DNA from: an uncultured Clostridia bacterium
Lineage (GTDB): Bacteria; Bacillota; Clostridia; Christensenellales; Aristaeellaceae
NCBI GenBank assembly: GCA_934636105.1
Contig: CAKTZR010000003.1
Location: forward strand, 124,001-188,000
DNA length: 64,000 nt
Reading direction: 5' to 3'
Shown: positions 37,739 through 44,654 of the stretch, piece by piece
How positions within the stretch are numbered: the first letter of the stretch is position 1
Layout of the letters: each line of letters begins with the position of its first letter
Program-made: the position numbers and the translations under genes
The notes under the pieces: generated by a model
Database searches by the model: none
What the model was told of the DNA's origin: nothing
The model's input: only the letters and a program-made list of their open reading frames with translations

Positions 37739-38803
37739 ATGGAACTGACGCAAATCCTGCAAAAGGCGCTGGAAATCGGCGGCTCGGATATCTTCCTGAT
37801 TCCCGGCTCTCCGGCGACGGCCAAGGTCAAGGGACATTTGGAGCAGCTGACCGCGGAAAAGCTTCTGCCGGATGACACGGCCCGCATGATTGAGCAGGCG
37901 TATAAAATGGCTGGCGAGCACACCGACGAGCTGCTCCACCGCGACGGCGACGACGATTTTTCGTTTTCGCTCGATCGGCAGGCGCGTTTCCGCTGCAACG
38001 CCTATAAGCAGCGCGGCACGCTGGCGGCGACCTGCCGCGTCGTGACCTTTGGTCTGCCCGCCCCGAATGCGCTGCACATTCCGCCGATGGTGATCGATCT
38101 CGTTTCTTCCTGCCGAAACGGCATGGTGCTCGTCACCGGCCCGGCCGGCAGCGGCAAGAGCACGACCCTCGCCTGCATGGTAGACCGCATCAACACGACG
38201 CAGGACGTGCATATCATCACCATCGAAGATCCGATTGAATATCTGCATGCCCATAAGCGCTCGCTGGTCAGCCAGCGCGAAATCCCCAACGACGCCTGCT
38301 CGTTTGCGCGCGCGCTGCGCGCGGCGATGCGCGAAGCGCCGGACGTGATTATGCTCGGCGAAATGCGCGATTATGAAACCGTGCAGACGGCGCTGACCGC
38401 GGCGGAAACCGGCCATCTGCTGCTTTCCTCGCTGCACACGGTGGGCGCGGCCAAGACCATCGACCGCATTATCGATACCTTCCCCGCCAACCAACAGCAG
38501 CAGGTGCGCGTGCAGCTCTCCATGGTGCTGCGCGCGGTCGTCAGCCAGCGGCTTGTGCCGACGGTGGACGGCACGCAGGTGCCCGTGTTCGAGGTGATGA
38601 CGATCAATCCCGCCATTCAGAACATGATTCGAGACGGCAAGACCTTCCAGATCGACAACGTGATCTATGGCGGCGCGGCGTCGCAGGCGATGCTCTCCAT
38701 GGATAACGAACTCATCCGTCTGGCCAAGGAAGGCCGAATTACGAAAGAAGCGGCGCAGCTTTACGCCGTCAATCCGGATATGCTGCGCAAGCGGCTGATC
38801 TGA
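37739..38803 (+). CDS. pilT: PilT-type pilus retraction ATPase
   Basis: A 354-residue hexameric secretion ATPase. Walker A is 'GPAGSGKST' (134-142), the Asp box is 'IITIEDPIEY' (159-168), Walker B is 'VIMLGEMRD' (203-211) and the His box is 'TAAETGHLLLSSLHT'. The stretch 'TIDRIIDTFPANQQQQVRVQLS' and the later 'NMIRDGKTFQIDNVI' match PilT more closely than PilB or ComGA, which carry a longer N-domain and tetra-Cys motif. PilT depolymerises pili. It is the only ATPase in the operon; no PilB-type extension motor or prepilin peptidase is seen in this window. Confidence 0.9.
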   Translation: MELTQILQKALEIGGSDIFLIPGSPATAKVKGHLEQLTAEKLLPDDTARMIEQAYKMAGEHTDELLHRDGDDDFSFSLDRQARFRCNAYKQRGTLAATCRVVTFGLPAPNALHIPPMVIDLVSSCRNGMVLVTGPAGSGKSTTLACMVDRINTTQDVHIITIEDPIEYLHAHKRSLVSQREIPNDACSFARALRAAMREAPDVIMLGEMRDYETVQTALTAAETGHLLLSSLHTVGAAKTIDRIIDTFPANQQQQVRVQLSMVLRAVVSQRLVPTVDGTQVPVFEVMTINPAIQNMIRDGKTFQIDNVIYGGAASQAMLSMDNELIRLAKEGRITKEAAQLYAVNPDMLRKRLI

Positions 38804-38823
38804 TTGCGAAGGAGGTTCTTCCT

Positions 38824-40089
38824 GTGCGCGATATCATCCGTATTCAGATGATGGGCGAATTTGTCATTTACCTCAACGAGCGGCAGGCCGATCACATGGT
38901 CAACAAATCCCGAAAGGGACTGGCGTTGATCGAATATCTGATTGTGGCTCACGGGCAGCCGGTCTCCAACCAACGGCTTCTCTCCGCGTTTTGGGGCGAC
39001 GAAAGCGTGACCAATCCGGAGAACGCGCTCAAGACGCTGATTAGCCGCGTGCGCGCGATGCTCAATCAGGTTTCGCCGGACTTGGGCGGCTGCATCGTCG
39101 CCGACCGCGGCGCGTATCACTGGGAATGCCTGCCGGAGATGACCATCGACCTGTACGAATTGGAGGATATCTTCAACCAGCTTCAGGATATGCGCGACAG
39201 CGAGCGCAAGCACGCGCTCTGTCGCCGGATGATGCAGCTCTACCGCGGCTCGCTGCTGCAAAAGAGCGAGCTAAACGAGTGGGTTTTCCCCCGCGCGACG
39301 GCGCTGCACCATCAATATGTTGCCGGGGTTTACGGCTATATCGAAATGCTCAAGCAGAGCGGCAAAGCCGAGGACGAGCAGGAGCTTATCAGCGTCTGCC
39401 GCAGCGCGCTGGAGCGCGAGCCTTTTGACGACCGCATTCACATCGAGCTGATGCGCGCGCTGCTCAAAACCAACAACGCCACCGAGGCCAAGGCGCAGTT
39501 TGAAGAAGTGATGCACCTGCATTATCACTATCTGAATGTGAAGCCGAGCCGGGAGCTGATGGAGTTTTACGACGAAATCGTCGAAGCCAGCAAGAACATC
39601 GAGTTCAACCTGGAAACCATCTGCCGTCAGCTCTATCAGAGCAGCCGGGAGCAGGGCGCGTTCATCTGCGACTTCCCGGTGTTCAAAGAGATTTTCAATT
39701 TGCAGATCCGCAACATCGAGCGGCTGGATTCCACAATGTTCCTTGCGGTCATCATGGTTTCCAAGATCAACGGGGAGCAGATGGAGAGCATCAAGCAGGA
39801 AAACGTGATGCGCGGCCTGATGGAAATTCTGCGCACCAACCTGCGCAAGGGCGACGTGATTACGCATTTCTCCCCGACGATGGTCGCCATGCTGCTGCCG
39901 ACCGTGGATTACAGCACGGGCGACAGCGTGATGGAGCGGCTGAAACAGAAGTTTTATCAGGCGTATCCGAATTCCAACGTGCTGTTCAGCTACCGCATCG
40001 CGCCCCTGACGGCGCAGATGGCCGGTGTGGAGCCGCAGAAGGCTCGGCGCGCCCGAAGCAAAACGACAAGAAAAAAGAAAGGCGAGTAA
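38824..40089 (+). CDS. BTAD-type regulator with degenerate GGDEF-like domain
   Basis: A 421-residue protein. Residues about 1-100 are an OmpR-like winged helix ('GLALIEYLIVAHGQPVSNQRLLSAFWGDESVTNPENALKTLISRVRAML'), and 115-260 are a helical bacterial transcriptional activation domain ('LYRGSLLQKSELNEWV', 'ALEREPFDDRIHIELMRALL'). Residues about 285-400 resemble a GGDEF/nucleotide-cyclase fold ('FLAVIMVSKINGEQ', 'LRTNLRKGDVITHFSPTMVAMLLP') but lack GGDEF itself, so no cyclase activity is expected. SARP/BTAD proteins usually activate neighbouring genes. GTG follows AAGGAGG by 8 bases. Its place at the end of the pilus-like operon suggests it regulates it. Confidence 0.75.
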   Translation: MRDIIRIQMMGEFVIYLNERQADHMVNKSRKGLALIEYLIVAHGQPVSNQRLLSAFWGDESVTNPENALKTLISRVRAMLNQVSPDLGGCIVADRGAYHWECLPEMTIDLYELEDIFNQLQDMRDSERKHALCRRMMQLYRGSLLQKSELNEWVFPRATALHHQYVAGVYGYIEMLKQSGKAEDEQELISVCRSALEREPFDDRIHIELMRALLKTNNATEAKAQFEEVMHLHYHYLNVKPSRELMEFYDEIVEASKNIEFNLETICRQLYQSSREQGAFICDFPVFKEIFNLQIRNIERLDSTMFLAVIMVSKINGEQMESIKQENVMRGLMEILRTNLRKGDVITHFSPTMVAMLLPTVDYSTGDSVMERLKQKFYQAYPNSNVLFSYRIAPLTAQMAGVEPQKARRARSKTTRKKKGE

Positions 40090-40095
40090 ATCTAC

Positions 40096-40443
40096 ATGAA
40101 CAAAGAGATCATCGAGCAGGCGAAAAACCTGATTGCGGCGCATTCCTGCTGCCAGGAAGCGAAGGACGCGGCCAATGCGTGGCTGAACGCTGTCGGCACG
40201 GCGGATGAGAAGGAGAAGGCCAAGGCGCTTGTCGCCGAGCTGGAAGAGGATATCATGCCCATCGACGGGCTGATCGGCTTCGCGGTTTCCGACATGGGCG
40301 CGAAGGTCTTCGGCGCGGACAAGGCCAAGGAAGTGCTCGCCCACGCGGAAGCCATCAAAGCCGCGGGCGCGAAGTATTGCGACTGCCCGGCCTGCGCGGC
40401 GTGCGAAGCGATTTTGAAGCACAAGGATGAATTGATCGGTTAA
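40096..40443 (+). CDS. Small Cys-rich conserved protein (CC and CDCPAC motifs)
   Basis: A 115-residue soluble helical protein six bases behind the BTAD gene. It has a vicinal 'HSCCQEAKDAANAWLNA' near the start, 'EEDIMPIDGLIGFAVSDMGAKVFG' in the middle, and 'AKYCDCPACAACEAIL' near the end. Similar proteins occur in many gut Clostridia and are often misnamed Hsp90 or heat-shock proteins; I know of no tested function. The six Cys suggest metal or Fe-S binding or redox sensing. Co-transcription with the pilus-like operon is likely but may be incidental. Confidence 0.72.
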   Translation: MNKEIIEQAKNLIAAHSCCQEAKDAANAWLNAVGTADEKEKAKALVAELEEDIMPIDGLIGFAVSDMGAKVFGADKAKEVLAHAEAIKAAGAKYCDCPACAACEAILKHKDELIG

Positions 40444-40464
40444 AAGCGAATCAAGTAAACAAAG

Positions 40465-40506
40465 CCCATCCGCTCGATGAAACCGGGCGGATGGGTCATT
40501 TTATAT
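40465..40506 (+). terminator. Terminator of the pilus-like operon
   Basis: CCCATCCGC (40465-40473) pairs exactly with GCGGATGGG (40487-40495), then TCATTTTATATAT. Confidence 0.8.
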
Positions 40507-40647
40507 ATACGACATTCCGATGGAGGGGCGCGCATGCGCGTCCGCTTTTTGTGCAAAATCTGTTTTTTGCTCATTTACAGTACACAATAAGCAAAGCGGA
40601 GGCGTGCGTGCAGGCTTCGGCGGAAATGCATGCAGGCTCAGCCTGCC

Positions 40648-41196
40648 TTACAGCACCTCGATCTGGCACGAGCGCATGGTTTCCAGCGCGGCTTCATGCT
40701 TTTGCGGGGTGACGCCCGCGCAGAGCACGCTGTTTACGGTCAAATCGGCTTCGGGCAGGGCGGCCTTGATGAGCAGGGCGTTGGAAATGACGCAGATGTC
40801 CGTGCACACGCCGCAAAGCTCGACATGAAAACCTTTGCCTGCAATCGCGCCCTTTTCGGCGGCCAGCGCGCAGACATAGTCGCACAGCGCCGTCGAACCG
40901 AAGGTCGGCTTTTCAAAGGACATCATGCCGCGCGCGCACTCCTTCGCGATGTCCGGCTCCAGCGCCCAGCCGGGCGTATCTCGGATGCAGTGCGGCACGG
41001 GCAGAAAGCGCCCCTCGCGGGTATCCATATAATGATCCTCATGGGTATCGAGGGTGAAGACGACCTGCGTGTTTTCCGCTTTGGCCTGCTGAATGCGCGC
41101 GCAGACGGCGGGCACAATGGCGCGCGCCTGTTCGCTGCCCAGCGCGCCGGAAACGAAATCGCGCTGCATATCGACGACGATGAGAAGATCGGTCAT
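40648..41196 (-). CDS. pncA: Nicotinamidase/isochorismatase-family cysteine hydrolase
   Basis: A 182-residue cysteine hydrolase with the full nicotinamidase set: catalytic Asp9 ('VVDMQRDFV'), Lys96 ('SFEKPTFGST') and Cys131 ('LCGVCTDICV'), and the metal ligands Asp50 and His52 ('TLDTHEDHY') and His69. It would convert nicotinamide to nicotinate for NAD salvage. The related pyrazinamidases and some isochorismatases share the fold, but the metal site favours nicotinamidase. No other NAD genes are nearby; it is a single gene convergent with the pilus operon. Confidence 0.9.
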   Translation of the reverse strand: MTDLLIVVDMQRDFVSGALGSEQARAIVPAVCARIQQAKAENTQVVFTLDTHEDHYMDTREGRFLPVPHCIRDTPGWALEPDIAKECARGMMSFEKPTFGSTALCDYVCALAAEKGAIAGKGFHVELCGVCTDICVISNALLIKAALPEADLTVNSVLCAGVTPQKHEAALETMRSCQIEVL

Positions 41197-41273
41197 ATCG
41201 AGAAAGCCTCCTGAAAATGATATAAGAATTGTTTATTCGGCGCTTGAGAAAAAACTCCTGCCTGGGCTTTAAC

Positions 41274-41302
41274 TTGCGAAGAAACGGAATTTATGCTACA
41301 CT
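41274..41302 (+). promoter_or_regulatory. Promoter of cggR
   Basis: TTGCGA (41274-41279), 17-bp spacer, TACACT (41297-41302) preceded by TGC. The same TGCTACACT extended -10 is used at the pgk promoter. Confidence 0.7.
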
Positions 41303-41305
41303 AAT

Positions 41306-41329
41306 CGGGACAAAAAATGAACGCGGGAG
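41306..41329 (+). promoter_or_regulatory. Candidate CggR operator half-sites
   Basis: CGGGAC at 41306-41311 and CGGGAG at 41324-41329, 18 bp apart and at the expected transcript start. Bacillus CggR binds direct repeats of CGGGAC-N6-TGTC about 20 bp apart, so the match is partial. Confidence 0.4.
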
Positions 41330-41333
41330 AAAA

Positions 41334-41349
41334 CAAGCCCACGGGCTTG
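41334..41349 (+). other. Hairpin between ribosome-binding site and start of cggR
   Basis: CAAGCC-CACG-GGCTTG folds between GGAG (41326-41329) and ATG 41354. Unfolded the spacing is 24 bases, too long; with the hairpin formed it is 8. Confidence 0.5.
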
Positions 41350-41353
41350 CGCA

Positions 41354-42388
41354 ATGGATATGGACACGTCGATTCTCAACACACTTTCCCTGATTGCCCC
41401 GGATTTGATGGAGGAAATGGAGCTGCGCACGCTGATTTTGGAGCGCGTCGCGGCGCTGGAGCCGATTGGCAGGCGGGCTTTGGCCGCGCGGCTGCATCTG
41501 GCCGAGCGGGAGGTTCGCGCGGCTGCGGAAGCGCTGAAAAAGGCGGGCTGTCTCACGCAGAGCGCTTCGGGCATGGAATTGACCCCGCAGGGGCAGAGTT
41601 TGGTGGAGACGGCGCGGACAGTCAGCGGCGGCCGGCGGACGCTGTCGGGCATTGAGCTTTCGCTGTCGCAGACGCTGGGCGTGGAGCGGGTCTGCGTCGT
41701 CCACGGCGATGCGGATATCGATTCCGGCGTGCTGGAGGAGGTGGCGCGCGCGGCGGCGCGGCAGATTCGCTTCCTTTTGCAGGGTGCGCACGTGATGGCG
41801 GTGACGGGAGGCCGGACGGTTGCCAAAACGGCGGAGGCCATCACGGTGGCCGCGCCGATGGAGATCACGGTCGTTCCGGCGCAGGGCGGCATGGGCGGCG
41901 GCATCAGCACGCAGGCGAACACGGTCGCCGAGCGGTTTGCCCAGAAGCTGGGCGGATATTATCGGTTTCTGCATCTGCCGGACGGGCTTTCTGAAGCGGC
42001 GGCGGACGAGTTGGCACGCCTGCCGCAGGTACGTGAGCCGCTGGAGCTGGTGCGCCATGCGGATGTGCTGCTTTACGGCATTGGCCGGGCGATGGATTTG
42101 GCCCAGCGGCGCGGCTTGAGCCGGGCGGAGCAGGAGGCTTTGCGCGAAGAAGGCGCAGTGGCGGAAGCGCTGGGCTTCTATCTGAACGCGGAAGGACACG
42201 TGGTCGGCGGCGGCTCGTCGCTGGCCTTCAAGCCGGAGGATATCGGAAGAAAGAACCATGCGGCGGCGGTTGCGGCGGGACGCGCCAAGGCGGAAGCGAT
42301 TTTGGCGGTCTGCGCGCATCATCCGCACAAGCTGCTGGTCGTGGACGAGGGCGCGGCATTGCGGATGCTGGAGCTTTTGCGCCCGTGA
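41354..42388 (+). CDS. cggR: Central glycolytic genes regulator, SorC/DeoR family
   Basis: A 344-residue regulator. N-terminal residues 1-80 include the start typical of CggR ('LIAPDLMEEMELRTLILERV') and a winged helix ('GRRALAARLHLAEREVRAAAEALKKAGC'). The remainder is the SorC-type sugar-phosphate-binding domain with 'VMAVTGGRTVAKTAEAI', 'LYGIGRAMDLAQRRGLS' and 'HVVGGGSSLAFKPEDIGR'. CggR represses glycolytic genes and is released by fructose-1,6-bisphosphate. It stands directly before pgk, as in other Firmicutes, but gapA, normally next to it, is absent. No earlier in-frame start exists, so ATG 41354 is used despite the odd ribosome-binding-site spacing. Confidence 0.9.
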   Translation: MDMDTSILNTLSLIAPDLMEEMELRTLILERVAALEPIGRRALAARLHLAEREVRAAAEALKKAGCLTQSASGMELTPQGQSLVETARTVSGGRRTLSGIELSLSQTLGVERVCVVHGDADIDSGVLEEVARAAARQIRFLLQGAHVMAVTGGRTVAKTAEAITVAAPMEITVVPAQGGMGGGISTQANTVAERFAQKLGGYYRFLHLPDGLSEAAADELARLPQVREPLELVRHADVLLYGIGRAMDLAQRRGLSRAEQEALREEGAVAEALGFYLNAEGHVVGGGSSLAFKPEDIGRKNHAAAVAAGRAKAEAILAVCAHHPHKLLVVDEGAALRMLELLRP

Positions 42389-42430
42389 GCATGAAATTTG
42401 CGGAGTCAGCGCCATTCTTTGCGCAAATCT

Positions 42431-42459
42431 TTGACAATCTCGGCAAAAAATGCTACACT
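42431..42459 (+). promoter_or_regulatory. Promoter of pgk-tpiA-gpmI
   Basis: TTGACA (42431-42436), 17-bp spacer, TACACT (42454-42459) preceded by TGC. It leaves a structured leader of about 160 bases. Confidence 0.85.
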
Positions 42460-42465
42460 AGAGAC

Positions 42466-42556
42466 GTTCGGCCGGGCGCCTGTCCGGTCGGCAAACGGTT
42501 TGAAACGCCGCGGCACGCGCGGCTTTCTTCCATCGGCATTTTTGGGGGATGCCGAC
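42466..42556 (+). promoter_or_regulatory. Structured pgk leader with terminator-like hairpin
   Basis: Three hairpins in a row: GGCCGGG/TCCGGTC near 42470-42490, GCCGCG/CGCGGC (42507-42523) followed by TTTCTTCC, and TCGGCAT/ATGCCGA (42533-42555). The second could stop transcription conditionally. No known riboswitch consensus is recognised. Confidence 0.4.
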
Positions 42557-42625
42557 GGATATAAAACCTCAATCTATCATGGAGACCCAAGAAATTGGAA
42601 CCAAATTGAAATGGAGGAATGACCC

Positions 42626-43831
42626 ATGGCGAAAATGACCGTTGAGGACATCAAAGTTGCTGGCAAAAAAGTGCTTGTGCGCTGCGATTTCAATGTTCCG
42701 ATGAAGGATGGCAAGATCACCAACGACAAGCGCATTGTGGCGGCGCTGCCGACCATCAAGAAGCTGATCGCGGACGGCGGCAAGGTGATTCTGTGCAGCC
42801 ATCTGGGCAAGCCGAAGAACGGCCCGGAAGCGAAATTCTCCCTCGCGCCGGTGGCGGAGCGCCTGAGCGAGTACCTGGGCAAGCCGGTCGTGTTTGCGGA
42901 TGACGACAATGTTGTCGGCGAAAAGGCCAAGGCTGCCGTCGCCGCGATGAAGGACGGCGACGTGGTGCTGCTCCAGAACACCCGCTTCCGCAAGGAAGAA
43001 ACCAAGAACATCGAGGATTTCTCCAAGGAGCTGGCCTCTCTGGCGGACTGCTATGTGGATGACGCGTTCGGCTCCTGCCATCGCGCGCACTGCTCCACCG
43101 AGGGCGTGACCAAGTTCCTCTCTCCGTGCGTGGCCGGCTACCTGATCGGCAAAGAGCTGGATATCATGGGCAAGGCGCTGGAGAATCCGGAGCGCCCGTT
43201 TGTGGCCGTTCTGGGCGGCGCGAAGATCGCCGACAAGCTCAACGTCATCGACAACCTGCTGGAGAAGGTCGATACCCTGATTATCGGCGGCGGCATGGCG
43301 TATACCTTCCTGAAGGCGAAGGGCTACGGCGTGGGCAAGAGCCTGCTGGATGAGACGAAGATCGACTACTGCAAGGACATGATGGCCAAGGCCGAAGCGA
43401 AGGGCATCAAGCTGCTGCTGCCGGTGGATACCGTCTGCATCAAGGACTTCCCGGATCCGATCGACGCGGCTGTTGAGACCGTGACCGTGGACGCGGACGC
43501 GATTCCGGCGGACATGGAGGGCTGCGACATCGGCCCGAAGACCCGCGAACTGTTTGCGGACGCGGTGAAGGGCGCGAAGACCGTCATCTGGAACGGCCCG
43601 ATGGGCGTGTTCGAGAACCCGACTCTCGCAGCCGGCACGCTGGCTGTGGCGCAGGCGATGGCCGACAGCGACGCCGTGACCATCATCGGCGGCGGCGATT
43701 CTGCGGCTGCGGTTGAGCAGATGGGCCTTGGCGACAAGATGACCCACATCTCCACCGGCGGCGGCGCGTCCCTCGAATACCTCGAGGGCAAGGTGCTTCC
43801 GGGCGTTGCCTGCCTTGACGAAAAACTGTAA
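42626..43831 (+). CDS. pgk: Phosphoglycerate kinase
   Basis: A 401-residue phosphoglycerate kinase, the ATP-forming step from 1,3-bisphosphoglycerate to 3-phosphoglycerate. All signature blocks are present: 'KVLVRCDFNVPMKDGKIT', 'GGKVILCSHLGKPK', 'VVLLQNTRFRKEETKN', 'DDAFGSCHRAHCST', 'VAVLGGAKIADKLNVI', 'WNGPMGVFE' and the C-terminal nucleotide loop 'TIIGGGDSAAAVEQMGL ... STGGGASLEYLEG'. ATG follows GGAGG by 8 bases. It is first of pgk-tpiA-gpmI with a strong promoter, and presumably CggR-controlled. Confidence 0.98.
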   Translation: MAKMTVEDIKVAGKKVLVRCDFNVPMKDGKITNDKRIVAALPTIKKLIADGGKVILCSHLGKPKNGPEAKFSLAPVAERLSEYLGKPVVFADDDNVVGEKAKAAVAAMKDGDVVLLQNTRFRKEETKNIEDFSKELASLADCYVDDAFGSCHRAHCSTEGVTKFLSPCVAGYLIGKELDIMGKALENPERPFVAVLGGAKIADKLNVIDNLLEKVDTLIIGGGMAYTFLKAKGYGVGKSLLDETKIDYCKDMMAKAEAKGIKLLLPVDTVCIKDFPDPIDAAVETVTVDADAIPADMEGCDIGPKTRELFADAVKGAKTVIWNGPMGVFENPTLAAGTLAVAQAMADSDAVTIIGGGDSAAAVEQMGLGDKMTHISTGGGASLEYLEGKVLPGVACLDEKL

Positions 43832-43838
43832 ATGATTC

Positions 43839-43875
43839 GCCCTGAGCGGCCTTGGGGCCGCTCGGGGCATTCTTT
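43839..43875 (+). terminator. Intercistronic hairpin between pgk and tpiA
   Basis: A 13-bp stem (43839-43851 and 43856-43868, one G-U) with loop TTGG followed by ATTCTTTA. It looks like a weak terminator or an mRNA processing/stability element that would set the pgk to tpiA ratio. Confidence 0.6.
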
Positions 43876-43894
43876 AGTGAGGAGGAACAATTTT

Positions 43895-44644
43895 ATGCGT
43901 AAGCCGATTATTGCCGGCAACTGGAAAATGAACAAGACCCCCAGCGAGGCGCGCGAGCTGGTTTCCGCGCTCGTGCCGCTGGTCAAGGATGCGAAGTGCG
44001 ACGTGGTCGTCTGCACCCCGGCCGTTGACTTTGCCGCGGTGAGCGAGGTCATCGAGGGCACGAACATCAAGCTCGGCGCGGAGAACATGCACTGGAAGGA
44101 ATCCGGCGCGTACACCGGCGAGCTGAGCGCCGCAATGCTCAAGGAATCCGGCGTGGAATACGTCATTCTCGGCCACAGCGAGCGCCGTCAGTACTTCGGC
44201 GAGACGGATGCGACGGTGAACCAGCGCGTGCTGGCGGCCGTCAAGGCGGGCCTGACCCCGATCATCTGCGTCGGCGAGAAGAAGGAGGAGCGCGAGGCGG
44301 GCTACACCAACGCGCTGGTTTCTTATCAGACGCAGATCGCGCTTTCCGGCCTGACGGCGGACGAGGTGAAGCATGTGGTCATCGCTTATGAGCCGGTTTG
44401 GGCAATCGGCACGGGTCTGACCGCGACGGACGAGCAGGCGAACGAGACCATCGGCGTGATCCGCGAAGCGGTTCGCGCGGTCTACGGCGATGCGGCGGAC
44501 GACGTGCGCATTCAGTACGGCGGCTCGATGAACCCGAAGAACTGCAAGGGCCTGATGGCGCAGCCGGAGATTGACGGCGGCCTGATCGGCGGCGCGTCCC
44601 TCAAGGCGGAGGATTTCTCCAAGGTCGTGCATTTTGACGCGTAA
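43895..44644 (+). CDS. tpiA: Triose-phosphate isomerase
   Basis: A 249-residue triose-phosphate isomerase, interconverting dihydroxyacetone phosphate and glyceraldehyde-3-phosphate. 'IIAGNWKMNKT' holds the substrate Asn and Lys, 'VILGHSERR' the electrophilic His, and 'VIAYEPVWAIGTGLTAT' the catalytic Glu and the flexible loop 6; 'IQYGGSMNPKNC' and 'GGLIGGASLK' bind phosphate. Length is standard. ATG 43895 follows GGAGGA; the longer in-frame opening has no ribosome-binding site. Second gene of the glycolytic operon. Confidence 0.98.
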   Translation: MRKPIIAGNWKMNKTPSEARELVSALVPLVKDAKCDVVVCTPAVDFAAVSEVIEGTNIKLGAENMHWKESGAYTGELSAAMLKESGVEYVILGHSERRQYFGETDATVNQRVLAAVKAGLTPIICVGEKKEEREAGYTNALVSYQTQIALSGLTADEVKHVVIAYEPVWAIGTGLTATDEQANETIGVIREAVRAVYGDAADDVRIQYGGSMNPKNCKGLMAQPEIDGGLIGGASLKAEDFSKVVHFDA

Positions 44645-44654
44645 AGGAGCAATT

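Noticed and set aside
38824..40089. Diguanylate cyclase
   Set aside because: The C-terminal domain has a GGDEF-like pattern of strands, but the GGDEF/SDEF active-site motif is missing, so an enzymatic call is not supported.
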